This document shows positions 1 to 8,410 of a stretch of 56,437 bases of DNA, in pieces; the stretch's first letter is position 1, and each line of letters opens with the position of its first letter. The stretch comes from Flavisolibacter longurius (GTDB lineage: Bacteria; Bacteroidota; Bacteroidia; Chitinophagales; Chitinophagaceae), in the NCBI GenBank assembly GCA_014163555.1, contig JACJGO010000031.1:1-56437 (forward strand), given 5' to 3'. A program made the position numbers and the translations under genes. A model generated the notes under the pieces. It was not told where the DNA came from. It ran no database searches and saw nothing but the letters and a program-made list of their open reading frames with translations.

Positions 1-231
1 ACAGAACAATAACTAAACCGCTAACTTTAGCCTGCCAGTAAACAATCCCGCATGCCTTCTTTCTTCATACAACTTAGGGTGGTCAATTAGGAGCGAAATA
101 GAGTGATCAGTTACAGCGAAATCTCCAGGATATAAGGTAGTTAAGGATAGCCCGACGTCTGTAGCTGAACCAAATCCCAATGTTGTTCCGCAGAAAATAA
201 TTGATAAAGACATTGAGTTAAAAGATAAAAA

Positions 232-615
232 ATGAAACTTCTAAAAACAGTCTTCATTGCTGAAATAGTCTTGCTGTTGTTGTGGATGATTGTTGAGGGT
301 ATTTATACCGCAGCACTGGTCTGGAGCCTTGTTGGAATAGTAGGCTTAGTACTGCTTACCGTCTTTGTTCCATCCGGGACAGATACGATCGGGCGTAGGG
401 CAAAGACATTATTTGTGATAGCGGATGTTTTAGCGGTAAGCTTTTTTGTGATGCAGATATCTTATGTGGTTTACGAGAATGAAGTAAAACCCCAACTACC
501 GATTCCATACAATAGGCTCAAGTACCTCGGTTATTTTTTGGTTTACCTAAGTATAATCTGCTTGTTTTTGGGCCTAATTATTCTGCTTATATCCAAAACG
601 GTTAGAAAGCGATGA
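232..615 (+). CDS. Small four-helix membrane protein, unknown function
   Basis: A 127-residue protein that I do not recognise. Hydrophobicity suggests four membrane segments at about residues 4-24, 27-48, 61-82 and 101-122, with a basic C-terminus (KTVRKR) expected in the cytoplasm. A charged loop between helices 3 and 4 carries NEVKPQLPIPYNR. The ATG is preceded by an A-rich stretch rather than a Shine-Dalgarno site, as is normal in Bacteroidota. It lies inside the segment bounded by the decayed recombinase and tRNA-Ser, so it may be cargo of a former integrated element. An 11-bp hairpin follows the stop. That it is a gene is fairly likely from its length and coherent membrane profile; its function is unknown. 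Confidence 0.55.
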   Translation: MKLLKTVFIAEIVLLLLWMIVEGIYTAALVWSLVGIVGLVLLTVFVPSGTDTIGRRAKTLFVIADVLAVSFFVMQISYVVYENEVKPQLPIPYNRLKYLGYFLVYLSIICLFLGLIILLISKTVRKR

Positions 616-634
616 GAGCGGCAGGCAGCTTAAA

Positions 635-665
635 ACAAAGCCGGACTGTATAGCTCCGGCTTTGT
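635..665. terminator. Hairpin after the small membrane protein gene
   Basis: ACAAAGCCGGA pairs perfectly with TCCGGCTTTGT (11 bp) around a 9-nt loop. The T-run after it is interrupted (GTCGTTTGT), so it is a plausible but weak terminator. Confidence 0.45.
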
Positions 666-704
666 CGTTTGTATTCTTTAATGAAAAGGTTTTGCATGGC
701 GGCT

Positions 705-800
705 TTACCCCAGCACATTTTTATTCTTCTTATTGGCGATGAAGCTGTCGAGGAACTCAAAGACGAGTTCCTTTTCTTTTTTGGGGAGGCGGTCGATGTC
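705..800 (-). pseudogene. C-terminal fragment of an XRE-like transcriptional regulator
   Basis: Reading the minus strand upstream of the TAA at 707-705 gives DIDRLPKKEKELVFEFLD followed by SFIANKKNKNVLG. This resembles the tail of small helix-turn-helix (XRE) regulators of Bacteroidota, which often end in a DxDKLPxxDKxxxxxxLDxFI pattern. Further upstream the frame stays open but no longer resembles such a protein, and there is no helix-turn-helix domain. I take it as a remnant of a larger gene. It lies next to the damaged serine recombinase, consistent with decay of a mobile element. The family call rests on a short motif recalled from memory and is tentative. Confidence 0.33.
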
Positions 801-2161
801 TTGTATGGTTCGTATGCAACGGGGCGGTAGGGAAAGCAACGATACAGCGAAGGTGGGGTTACCTACAGGTAAACCTGCGACTATAATAATCTGGCAATAA
901 ACTAAAAGAATTTTACAGTTATGTGGTCATTGCACAGGATTACCTGAATAAACAGGAGGAGGCGCTATTAAACTCGCTCAAGACCTGCGGGAAAAGTATG
1001 GCGTTTCCGTCTTTGCCGTTACCCAACCCACTGATACCTCCAATCCAAGTGGCGTACTGCATCAAAACATACAGCTTTTGTTTTCCGAGTTTGACAACCA
1101 GCTACGCAAGCAAAGAGCGGTGGCAGGCATGAAGGAAAAGTTTCAAAAAGGAGAATGGGTCACCCGCGTACCGCAAGGCTATGATATTGTAAAAATCAAT
1201 GGTGTTCGCAAAATTGTGGTCAATGAAGAAGGAAAGAAGCTCCGAAAAGCTTTCCAGTGGAGAGCCAAGGGAATGAAAAACGAAGAGATCATTCAGCGGT
1301 TAAGGGCGATGGGAGTTAAGATGTACAAGCAACAACTGACCAAACTGTTCAAGAAGCCCTTTTACTGTGGTATCATCAATCATGGTATGCTGGATGGGCA
1401 GGTAGTGGAAGGAAACCATGAGAAGCTAATTTCAAAAGAAATATTCCTTCAGGTCAATGGCCTGCACAGGGCGGCGGCAAACTACGGCGTGCCCCATAAA
1501 AAGGAAAGGGATGCCGTGCCCTTAAAAGTCTTTATTAAATGCGAGGATTGCAAAGAGCCATTCACCGGCTACATCGTAAAAGCAAAAGGTTTGTGGTACT
1601 ACAAATGCAGAACCAAAGGATGCAAGTGCAATATAAGTGCTAAGAAGCTGCATGCAGCATTTGAAGAACTACTCAATACCTACAGTACTGACCCTAAAAT
1701 GGCGAAGGTTATTGCTTACCAGATCGAGTACTTATTTGAACAGATGAATAAGGAAGGTATCGAGCAGGAAAAAGCCTCCAAAGAAAAATTGGCTGAGATA
1801 ACCAAGAAGATTGATACCATAGAAGAGAAATATTATGTGCTCGAGGAAATGAGCAAGGAAAGCTTTGATAAGTTCTATGCGAGGTATAGCAAAGAAAGAG
1901 ACGAAATCAATGAAATACTTCAAAAACTCACCCCTCAGATTTCGAACCTCAAAAAGAGCATTGAAGAAGGGATTGCTTTTTCTTCCGAACTCGCTACCCT
2001 GTGGACTTCCAGCCCTGTGAGCACAAAAGAAAAACTGCAAAAGCTCATCTTTCCTGAGGGAATCATCTATTCCAAGAAAAATGAGGCATTTCGAACCGAT
2101 AAGGTAAATTCCTTTTTTGCCCTGATTGCAGATGCAGCAAAGGATTCAGGGCAAAATAAAA

Positions 2162-2196
2162 AGGGGACAAACAAAGCTTTGCCTTGTTTGTCCCCA
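2162..2196 (-). terminator. Terminator of tRNA-Ser
   Basis: GGGGACAAACAA on one side pairs with TTGTTTGTCCCC on the other, extended by GC-containing inner bases with one mismatch. On the minus strand the stem is followed by a T-rich stretch (TTTTTATTTT). It starts 4 nt beyond the tRNA 3' end. The same bases are also read as codons by the recombinase remnant. Confidence 0.75.
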
Positions 2197-2200
2197 TCAG

Positions 2201-2285
2201 CGGAGAGAGAGGGATTCGAACCCCCGGACCTGTTACAGTCAACGGTTTTCAAGACCGCCGCATTCGACCGCTCTGCCATCTCTCC
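2201..2285 (-). tRNA. tRNA-Ser(UGA)
   Basis: On the minus strand the acceptor stem GGAGAGA pairs with TCTCTCC. The anticodon loop is CTTGAAA with anticodon TGA, there is a long variable arm typical of serine tRNAs, and a T-loop GGTTCGAATCC. CCA is not encoded. A perfect promoter TTTG-N19-TATATTTG ends 5 nt before the tRNA, so transcription should begin at or just before the mature 5' end. Its 3' end touches the recombinase remnant, matching the common use of tRNA genes as integration sites. Confidence 0.95.
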
Positions 2286-2289
2286 GGCG

Positions 2290-2320
2290 CAAATATAGAA
2301 GCCGGATAATTACCAACAAA
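2290..2320 (-). promoter_or_regulatory. Promoter of tRNA-Ser
   Basis: TATATTTG (2297-2290) is a perfect TAnnTTTG -7 box, with TTTG (2320-2317) exactly 19 bp upstream. The start site predicted a few nt downstream coincides with the tRNA 5' end, which supports the assumed spacing. Confidence 0.8.
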
Positions 2321-2398
2321 AATTATTCAGGCCTTCTGCAAAAAATTAAGCCTGAATGCGTTCGAAAATTTGTAAATTTCTCCTACAAACCATAGCAT

Positions 2399-2833
2399 AT
2401 GAAAAAAGTGGCTGATATCCTCAACCGAAAAGGCCGCAACATCATCGCCGTTTCACCGGAAACGACCGTGATCGATGCCCTTCAACTGATGGCCGATAAA
2501 AACATTGGATCGGTGCTTGTACTGAAAGACGATAACTACATCGGGTTGATGACAGAACGCGATTACTCCCGCAAGGTGGTCCTCAAAGGAAAAGCATCCA
2601 ACGACACCCTGGTTTCGGATATCATGACCACCGATCTGCCGGCAGTGCACCCGTCCGACACCATCGAAAACTGCATGCAGCTGCTTTCGGAAAAGCATAT
2701 CCGCTACCTACCCGTATTTGAGCAGGACAAGATTGCCGGTATCATCTCCATCAACGACGTGGTAAAAGAGATCATTCTTTCCCAGGAAGAAACCATAAGC
2801 AACCTGAAAGATTACCTCTATTCCAACGCCTGA
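2399..2833 (+). CDS. CBS-domain pair protein
   Basis: A 144-residue soluble protein made almost entirely of two CBS domains (about residues 8-65 and 74-130). The first carries DALQLMADKNIGSVLVLKDD and LMTERDYSRK, the second ENCMQLLSEKHIRYLPV and ISINDVVKE. CBS pairs bind adenine nucleotides and usually regulate other proteins; stand-alone versions like this are common in Bacteroidota and have no assigned target. The gene converges on mutS2 with only 2 nt between the stop codons and no terminator between them, so the 3' ends of the two transcripts probably overlap. The ATG directly follows an AT-rich spacer after tRNA-Ser. Confidence 0.85.
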   Translation: MKKVADILNRKGRNIIAVSPETTVIDALQLMADKNIGSVLVLKDDNYIGLMTERDYSRKVVLKGKASNDTLVSDIMTTDLPAVHPSDTIENCMQLLSEKHIRYLPVFEQDKIAGIISINDVVKEIILSQEETISNLKDYLYSNA

Positions 2834-2835
2834 CC

Positions 2836-4938
2836 TTATTCAGCTTTTTCACGGATCTTTACCAGGTTGGAAAGTTCGATCTGCATGGGCAGTAAGCCGA
2901 TCTTGACAACGGCCTTTTTGCCGCGCAGTTCCAGCACCTCGCCTACCTGCAGGTTGCGTTTCATTTTTACTTTATCGCCAATCTGTATGTCACCGGTCAC
3001 CTCTTCATACCGGCTGTCCAGGAGCTTTTGTTTCTTGCTGGCGGTTTTCTGGTCATTCTTTTTCCCAAACAGGAGAGCCGCCATTTCCTTTACGGCCCTG
3101 TCCTTGTCTTCTGTTTTTTTCCATTCCACCACCATGGTGCGCAGCTTTCGCTCCATGTCTTTGAGGAAGGCCATCCGCTCTTCCGTGATCCGGTTTTGCT
3201 GCTTCAGGATCTCAACCTGCTGCCGGTGCCGCTCTTTGTCCAGCACATGCTCCATCTCCTTTTTCAGGCGTTCGTTTTCTTTCACCAGCCGGTGCAGGTC
3301 CTTTTCTTTTTCCTGTACTTTCTGCAGGTCCTGCTCGGTCCTGTTCAGGAGTTTGTCCAGGGTAAAATGGTTTTCATCCACCAGCGACCTTGCTTTGCTG
3401 ATCAGGCGTTTGTCCAGCCCAATGCGTTCGGCAATGGCAAACGTATATGAACTTCCGGGTTTGCCTACCGTAAGTTTATATTGCGGCAAGAGGTTCTTTT
3501 CATCAAACGCCATGGCACCATTGATAATGCCAGGGGTTTTATTGGCCATCACCTTCAGGTTCAGGTAGTGGGTGGTCACAATACCATAAGCATGTTTTCG
3601 GGCTAGTTCTTCCATGATCACTTCGGCAAAAGCCCCTCCAAGATTGGGATCACTGCCACTACCCAGTTCGTCGATAAAGAATAGGGTTTTACCATTGGCC
3701 GTTTCCATAAAATGTTTCATGCTCAGGAGGTGACTGCTATAGGTACTCAACTCAAACTCCAGGCTTTGCGTATCCCCGATGTGGATCATGATCTGCTTAA
3801 AAATTCCGAACTGCGAAGAAGGATGCACCGGCACCAGCAGGCCGCTTTGCACCATAATTTGCAAAAGTCCTACGGTTTTCATCGATACGGTTTTTCCCCC
3901 GGCATTGGGTCCGCTGATCACCAGGATCCTTGCCTTTTCATCCAGCGTGAGGTCCACCGGAATCGTTGGTTTTCCCGAACGTTGGTTGTACAGGTACAGC
4001 AAAGGATGATAAGCTTTTACCAGGTGCACATGTGCCTTATCAGTTACCACCGGGTATTCACCATGAATATCGATTGCAAAAGCGGCCTTGGCCCGGATAA
4101 AATCATATTCGCCAACAACAGCATGGTAAACACTCAGTAAAGGAGCATGTTGCCGCAGGCGCCTGGTCAGCTCCCGCAAAATGCGGTACACTTCCTTTCG
4201 TTCGGCCCCTTCCAGTTCATGAATATCGTTGTTCAGGTCTATGGTTTCTTCCGGCTCGATAAACGACGTGCGGCGACTGTCACTCTCCCCATGCAGAATG
4301 CCTTTCACAGTGCGTTTTTGTTCGGCATACACCGCCAGCACACGGCGGCCATTGAGAAAGCTTTCTTCTATATCTGCTAAATATCCTTGCTTGTTTAACT
4401 TTGAAACAATCCGGTCGAAGAGCCGGCGCAGTTCATTTCGCTTCCGGTAAAGCCCCATGCGAATAGCCGCCAGCTCTTCCGAAGCATTGTCTTTTACATT
4501 GCCCGATTCATCCACCACTTCATCGATCAGCTCTTTTATTTTCTTTTCGTAATAGGTGCCTTTAATGACTTCAGCCAGGCCACTGTAGGCCTCTCTCCTT
4601 TCGGCATCAAACCAGCGAAAGATCTTTTCCATGCTTTCGGCCAGCTTGCGGATGTCGATCAGTTGCTCACCACTCAAAAGCGAACCTTCAATGCTCAACA
4701 GTTGCAATTCCTTCCCCAGGTTGAGCACATAATCATTGGGAAAATAAATGGCATTTTGCTGCAGTTGCCGGGCCTCGTGGGTTTGTTTCAGTTCCCGCTC
4801 AATAAAATCCTTTCGGGTATGGATGCGCAGGTCCGCCGCTTTGGTTTTGGCATATTCGGTGCGGCATTTCTGAAGTAAGAGATCTTTGATTTTATCAAAT
4901 TCCAATTGCACTAACGCAGAATCCGGGTAAACTTTCAT
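2836..4938 (-). CDS. mutS2: MutS2-type ATPase without Smr domain
   Basis: A 700-residue member of the MutS2 family. It has an N-terminal coiled clamp region, then the MutS ATPase with Walker A GPNAGGKT at about residues 343-350, the STYSSHL signature, Walker B FFIDELGSGSDPNLG, and a long charged coiled coil at about 500-630, typical of MutS2. It ends at KIREKAE after a small KOW-like barrel (GDKVKMKRNLQVGEVLEL). The C-terminal Smr nuclease domain that makes many MutS2 proteins about 780-790 residues long is missing. The start ATG is 26 nt downstream of a perfect TACCTTTG box. MutS2 proteins are linked to suppression of recombination or to ribosome rescue, and both roles have been tied to Smr, so the function here is uncertain. 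Confidence 0.92.
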   Translation of the reverse strand: MKVYPDSALVQLEFDKIKDLLLQKCRTEYAKTKAADLRIHTRKDFIERELKQTHEARQLQQNAIYFPNDYVLNLGKELQLLSIEGSLLSGEQLIDIRKLAESMEKIFRWFDAERREAYSGLAEVIKGTYYEKKIKELIDEVVDESGNVKDNASEELAAIRMGLYRKRNELRRLFDRIVSKLNKQGYLADIEESFLNGRRVLAVYAEQKRTVKGILHGESDSRRTSFIEPEETIDLNNDIHELEGAERKEVYRILRELTRRLRQHAPLLSVYHAVVGEYDFIRAKAAFAIDIHGEYPVVTDKAHVHLVKAYHPLLYLYNQRSGKPTIPVDLTLDEKARILVISGPNAGGKTVSMKTVGLLQIMVQSGLLVPVHPSSQFGIFKQIMIHIGDTQSLEFELSTYSSHLLSMKHFMETANGKTLFFIDELGSGSDPNLGGAFAEVIMEELARKHAYGIVTTHYLNLKVMANKTPGIINGAMAFDEKNLLPQYKLTVGKPGSSYTFAIAERIGLDKRLISKARSLVDENHFTLDKLLNRTEQDLQKVQEKEKDLHRLVKENERLKKEMEHVLDKERHRQQVEILKQQNRITEERMAFLKDMERKLRTMVVEWKKTEDKDRAVKEMAALLFGKKNDQKTASKKQKLLDSRYEEVTGDIQIGDKVKMKRNLQVGEVLELRGKKAVVKIGLLPMQIELSNLVKIREKAE

Positions 4939-4963
4939 TAACTTCCTCGCTGTAAATTTTGTT

Positions 4964-4971
4964 CAAAGGTA
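4964..4971 (-). promoter_or_regulatory. -7 element of mutS2
   Basis: TACCTTTG on the minus strand matches TAnnTTTG perfectly. The predicted start near 4960 gives a leader of about 22 nt before the ATG at 4938. Confidence 0.55.
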
Positions 4972-5086
4972 GACGCAAACGGGCATCCAGAAGGTCTGAA
5001 TTTGTATCAAAACGCTGTGTTAAAAAGGGGATGTTGGCTTTTCGTTTTATCTTTTGCGACCCAAATTTGTAATCTAACCTCACGCT

Positions 5087-5743
5087 ATGTTTTCGAAACT
5101 ATTGATAACCTTAAGCCTCTCGGCCTTGTTTGCGTGTAATTCTGAAAAAAATTATAAGGTAATGAGTACCTCTTTACAAACAGCAATGGATCGGATCGAC
5201 AAAGTGGAGACGGCTACGTTTGGCACCGGGTGTTTTTGGTGTACGGAAGCAATCTTTGAGCAACTGCACGGTGTGCTGAGCGTAACATCCGGTTACATGG
5301 GTGGCCAGGTAAAAAACCCAACCTACAAAGAGGTTTGCACGGGCGAAACCGGCCATGCCGAATGTGTGCAGGTGGTTTACGAGCCCTCTAAAATTTCATA
5401 TGATGAGCTGCTGAAGGTCTTTTTTGAAGTGCACGATCCCACAAGTTTAAACCGCCAGGGTGCCGATGTGGGCACGCAATACCGCAGTGCGATCTTTTAC
5501 CATACACCGGAACAAAAATCCAAAGCGGATTATTACAAAAAAGAATTGAACAGCAGCGGTGCCTATGAGAAGCCGATTGTGACCGAAGTAACGCCAGCGT
5601 CTGATTTTTATGTGGCCGAAGATTATCACCAGGAGTACTACCAGAACAATAAAAACACCAACCCCTATTGTTCGATTGTGATTCGTCCCAAGCTGGAAAA
5701 GTTCCAAAAAGTTTTTGCTGATAAACTAAGAAAAGAGATGTAA
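5087..5743 (+). CDS. msrA: Peptide methionine sulfoxide reductase MsrA, lipoprotein form
   Basis: A 218-residue protein. Residues about 40-205 are a complete MsrA domain: the catalytic GTGCFWC motif, GYMGGQVKNPTY, GHAECVQVVYEP, DPTSLNRQGADVGTQYRS and the AEDYHQEYY signature. MsrA reduces methionine-S-sulfoxide in proteins with electrons from thioredoxin. The N-terminus MFSKLLITLSLSALFACNSE is a lipoprotein signal with lipobox LFAC, so the enzyme should be anchored in the cell envelope, where it would repair oxidised secreted proteins. An internal ATG at 5162 would give a cytoplasmic form without the signal; the lipobox argues for the first start. A strong terminator follows. Confidence 0.93.
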   Translation: MFSKLLITLSLSALFACNSEKNYKVMSTSLQTAMDRIDKVETATFGTGCFWCTEAIFEQLHGVLSVTSGYMGGQVKNPTYKEVCTGETGHAECVQVVYEPSKISYDELLKVFFEVHDPTSLNRQGADVGTQYRSAIFYHTPEQKSKADYYKKELNSSGAYEKPIVTEVTPASDFYVAEDYHQEYYQNNKNTNPYCSIVIRPKLEKFQKVFADKLRKEM

Positions 5744-5764
5744 GCTTTTTCCCCTATAAAATTG

Positions 5765-5790
5765 AAACTCCATGTAAATGGAGTTTTTTT
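5765..5790 (+). terminator. Terminator of msrA
   Basis: AAACTCCAT and ATGGAGTTT form a 9-bp stem with a GTAA loop, followed by a run of T. Confidence 0.85.
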
Positions 5791-6126
<336 letters not shown>

Positions 6127-6134
6127 TATATTTG
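6127..6134 (+). promoter_or_regulatory. -7 element of the hydroxyacyl-CoA dehydrogenase gene
   Basis: TATATTTG matches the consensus perfectly. It also contains the TTG at 6132 that opens the longer reading frame, which shows that the true start is the ATG at 6153, about 15 nt after the predicted start of transcription. Confidence 0.65.
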
Positions 6135-6152
6135 CCCTCTCAAAATAACCAC

Positions 6153-7040
6153 ATGAAAAAGATTGCTGTTATAGGAGCCGGCACCATGGGTAACGGGATT
6201 GCCCACGTTTTTGCCCAGGCCGGGTTTGCCGTATCGCTGGTTGATGTCTCCCAACCGCAACTGGACAAAGCGCTTTCCACCATCGCCAAAAACTTCGACC
6301 GCCAGATTTCCAAAGGAACGTTGGCCCTGGAAGGAAAAGAATCAGCCCTAAAAAATATTACCCCGCATACGTCTATGGAAGCCGGGGTTTCCGACGCCGA
6401 CTTAGTAGTGGAAGCCGCTACCGAAAACATTCAATTAAAGCTTTCCATCTTTCAACAACTCGACCAGTTTGCCCCAAAGGATTGCATTCTGGCATCCAAT
6501 ACATCTTCCATTTCCATTACAAAAATTGCTGCTGCCACTGCACGACCTGAAAAGGTTATCGGCATGCATTTCATGAATCCTGTGCCGGTAATGAAACTGG
6601 TAGAGATTATTAACGGTTATGCCACCACGCCAGACGTTACGGAAAAGATCGTGGCGCTGAGCCGGCAGCTTGGCAAAGTTCCCTGTACAGTAAATGACTA
6701 CCCCGGATTTATTGCCAACCGCATTCTTATGCCCATGATCAATGAAGCCATTTATTCACTTTATGAAGGAGTGGCCGGTGTAGAAGAAATTGACACGGTT
6801 ATGAAACTTGGTATGGCTCACCCTATGGGGCCTTTGCAGCTGGCTGATTTTATCGGCCTCGATGTTTGCCTGAGTATCCTGAACGTATTGCACGAAGGTT
6901 TTGGCAATCCAAAATATGCGCCCTGTCCCCTGTTGGTGAATATGGTGACCGCCAAAAAATTGGGAGTAAAAAGCGGCGAAGGGTTTTATACCTACTCGCC
7001 GGGAAGCAAAGACCTGGTTGTGAGTTCACGTTTTCAATAA
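6153..7040 (+). CDS. 3-hydroxyacyl-CoA (3-hydroxybutyryl-CoA) dehydrogenase
   Basis: A 295-residue cytoplasmic NAD(P)-dependent oxidoreductase that interconverts 3-hydroxyacyl-CoA and 3-oxoacyl-CoA, in fatty acid, butanoate or related degradation. The N-terminal Rossmann fold opens with IAVIGAGTMGNGIAHVFAQAGF. The signatures SNTSSISIT, GMHFMNPVPVMKLVEII and the PGFIANR hinge are present, and the C-terminal domain carries MKLGMAHPMGPLQLADFIGLD. The length fits the single-function Hbd/PaaH type rather than a FadB fusion. The frame is open back to a TTG at 6132, but that codon lies inside the promoter box, so I use the ATG at 6153. It stands alone, and a shared hairpin separates it from the convergent aromatic operon. 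Confidence 0.93.
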   Translation: MKKIAVIGAGTMGNGIAHVFAQAGFAVSLVDVSQPQLDKALSTIAKNFDRQISKGTLALEGKESALKNITPHTSMEAGVSDADLVVEAATENIQLKLSIFQQLDQFAPKDCILASNTSSISITKIAAATARPEKVIGMHFMNPVPVMKLVEIINGYATTPDVTEKIVALSRQLGKVPCTVNDYPGFIANRILMPMINEAIYSLYEGVAGVEEIDTVMKLGMAHPMGPLQLADFIGLDVCLSILNVLHEGFGNPKYAPCPLLVNMVTAKKLGVKSGEGFYTYSPGSKDLVVSSRFQ

Positions 7041-7044
7041 AAGA

Positions 7045-7068
7045 AAAAGCCTCTGTTCAGAGGCTTTT
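7045..7068. terminator. Bidirectional terminator between dehydrogenase gene and aromatic operon
   Basis: AAAAGCCTCT and AGAGGCTTTT form a 10-bp stem with a GTTC loop. A-tract and T-tract flank both sides, so it can serve the plus gene and the minus operon. Confidence 0.85.
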
Positions 7069-7085
7069 ATCTTATACGTACAATT

Positions 7086-7382
7086 TTATTGAAACTTTTC
7101 TGTCTTTTCGCTTCCGGTGATGGGCCCCTGGCTGCGGATCTGGATTTGTAAACTGGTGATCCATTCGGCGCAGCCATTTTGAACAAGGTGTTCGTTGACC
7201 CTGTGTATAACCTCCATTACTTCTGCATACCTTCCTTCCAGGGTGGTGGCAAACGGCCCCACCTCGTGTTTGATCCCTGACTGTTGAATGATGGCAATGG
7301 CTTCATCCACCCAGTCATAAGGATGCCGGTCCTGCACAATGGGCAGAAGCTGAATGGAAGCATTGATGGTATAATCGTGCAT
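7086..7382 (-). CDS. Thiamine-binding-like (DUF77/MTH1187) protein, last gene of aromatic operon
   Basis: A 98-residue protein of the DUF77 / MTH1187-YkoF-like family, small ferredoxin-like proteins, some of which bind thiamine or hydroxymethylpyrimidine. Recognisable pieces are the INASIQLLPI first strand, VDEAIAIIQQSG, VGPFATTLEG and VMEVIHRVNEHL. Its ATG overlaps the aroC stop by one base (TGATG), so it is translationally coupled to chorismate synthase and is the last gene of the operon. Nothing in the family explains a role in aromatic synthesis, so the link may only be positional. A shared hairpin terminator lies 17 nt downstream. Confidence 0.8.
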   Translation of the reverse strand: MHDYTINASIQLLPIVQDRHPYDWVDEAIAIIQQSGIKHEVGPFATTLEGRYAEVMEVIHRVNEHLVQNGCAEWITSLQIQIRSQGPITGSEKTEKFQ

Positions 7383-8374
7383 CAGAGGGTTCGTTTTATT
7401 TGTTGTTCCAAAAGAAGAAAATCAGCCAACACCAAGGCCGTCACAGCCTCCAATACGGGTGGCACCCGCAGGGCAATGCAAAGATCATGACGACCTTTTA
7501 CGGAGAAGGCTTCCACCTGCTGGCTTTCCCAGTTCCAGCTTTGTTGTTCTTTAGGCGTGGAAGAAGTGGGCTTGATGGCCACACGGAAAACGAGTTCGTT
7601 GCCATTGCTGATGCCACCCACCACACCGCCGGCGTGATTGGTAGCAGTCATTCCGCTTCCGTCTGTAATCGCATCATTGTGATCGGCACCAAACATACGG
7701 GCAGCGGCAAAACCGGTTCCAAACTCAATACCCCTTACTGCCGGAATAGAGAACACGGCATGCGCAAGCACCGATTCCAACGAATCGAAAAAAGGCTCAC
7801 CCAAACCTGCCGGCAGTCCGGAAACACGACATTCAACGATGCCGCCAACGGAATCCTTTTGTTCGATGGCTTTTTGCAGGCCGGCCTCGATGTCCTTTTC
7901 ACCTCCAATTTCTAAAATGGTTGATTGGACCGAAATGTTCCGGAGCAGCTTTTTTGCCACCACGCCGGCACCTACCAGGCACACGGTCAGGCGTCCACTA
8001 AAGTGTCCCCCACCCCTGTAATCTTCAAAACCCGCAAACTTCTGGTGCGCTACAAAATCGGCATGGCCGGGCCGAGGGAAAGCCCGCTGTTTTTCATAAT
8101 CGCCGGAACGGGTGTTTTTATTTTCAAATAAGATCGTCAGCGGAGCACCGGTGGTTTTGCCGTAAAATACACCGGTTACAAAAATGGGCCGATCGTCTTC
8201 CTTCCGGGGAGTGGTTCCTTTTTGCATTCCGCCTTTGCGGCGTTCAATATCGGTGGTAAAATCTTCTTCTGCAAGGGTCAATCCGGCCGGGCAACCGTCA
8301 ATAGAAATGCCCACCGAAGGCCCGTGCGACTCGCCAAAGATGCTTACACGAAAAATGCGTCCAAATGAATTCAT
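7382..8374 (-). CDS. aroC: Chorismate synthase
   Basis: A 330-residue FMN-dependent enzyme for the last step of the shikimate pathway (EPSP to chorismate). Signatures present: FGESHGPSVGISIDGCPAG, RRKGGMQKGTTPRKEDD, ENKNTRSGDY, RPGHADF, and DYRGGGHFSGRLT, in which the active-site His and Arg region lies. The conserved C-terminal segment with GISNGNELVFRVAIKPTSS is also present. It is slightly shorter than the usual 350-390 residues, but all core motifs are there. It lies 36 nt downstream of aroA and overlaps the next gene by one base. Confidence 0.96.
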   Translation of the reverse strand: MNSFGRIFRVSIFGESHGPSVGISIDGCPAGLTLAEEDFTTDIERRKGGMQKGTTPRKEDDRPIFVTGVFYGKTTGAPLTILFENKNTRSGDYEKQRAFPRPGHADFVAHQKFAGFEDYRGGGHFSGRLTVCLVGAGVVAKKLLRNISVQSTILEIGGEKDIEAGLQKAIEQKDSVGGIVECRVSGLPAGLGEPFFDSLESVLAHAVFSIPAVRGIEFGTGFAAARMFGADHNDAITDGSGMTATNHAGGVVGGISNGNELVFRVAIKPTSSTPKEQQSWNWESQQVEAFSVKGRHDLCIALRVPPVLEAVTALVLADFLLLEQQIKRTL

Positions 8375-8410
8375 GCCTTTCTTTTATCAATAATAATTTT
8401 CGATCCTGTT

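Larger units (their letters stand above)
902..2298 (+). pseudogene. Serine recombinase remnant, catalytic domain lost and frameshifted
   Basis: From 1078 an open frame encodes the middle and C-terminal parts of a large serine recombinase: the recombinase domain (about residues 18-130, RVPQGYDIVKINGVRKIVVNE onward), a zinc ribbon with CEDC and CRTKGCKC cysteines, and a coiled coil at about 215-300. The same frame continues upstream to 952 and reads TGGGAIKLAQDLREKYGVSV and TQPTDTSNPSGVLHQNIQ, the end of the resolvase catalytic domain. It is then broken by TAA at 949-951, and homologous-looking sequence continues in another frame back to 902 (KEFYSYVVIAQDYLN). The N-terminal part with the catalytic serine is absent. 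The frame ends by reading through tRNA-Ser antisense (the terminal FEPPDLLQSTVFKTAAF is tRNA sequence). The gene is therefore inactive as a recombinase; it marks the edge of an old integrated element at the tRNA. Confidence 0.8.

Noticed and set aside
13-213. Minus-strand open frame of 66 codons at the window edge
   Set aside because: No signal, domain or compositional support, and it lies in decayed-element DNA; too weak to call a gene.
2126-2395. Plus-strand frame across tRNA-Ser
   Set aside because: It consists of antisense tRNA and terminator sequence; a shadow of the tRNA and the recombinase remnant.
3028-3568. Long plus-strand frames opposite mutS2
   Set aside because: They are Phe/Ser/Arg-rich mirror images of the mutS2 coiled-coil codons, with no independent evidence.
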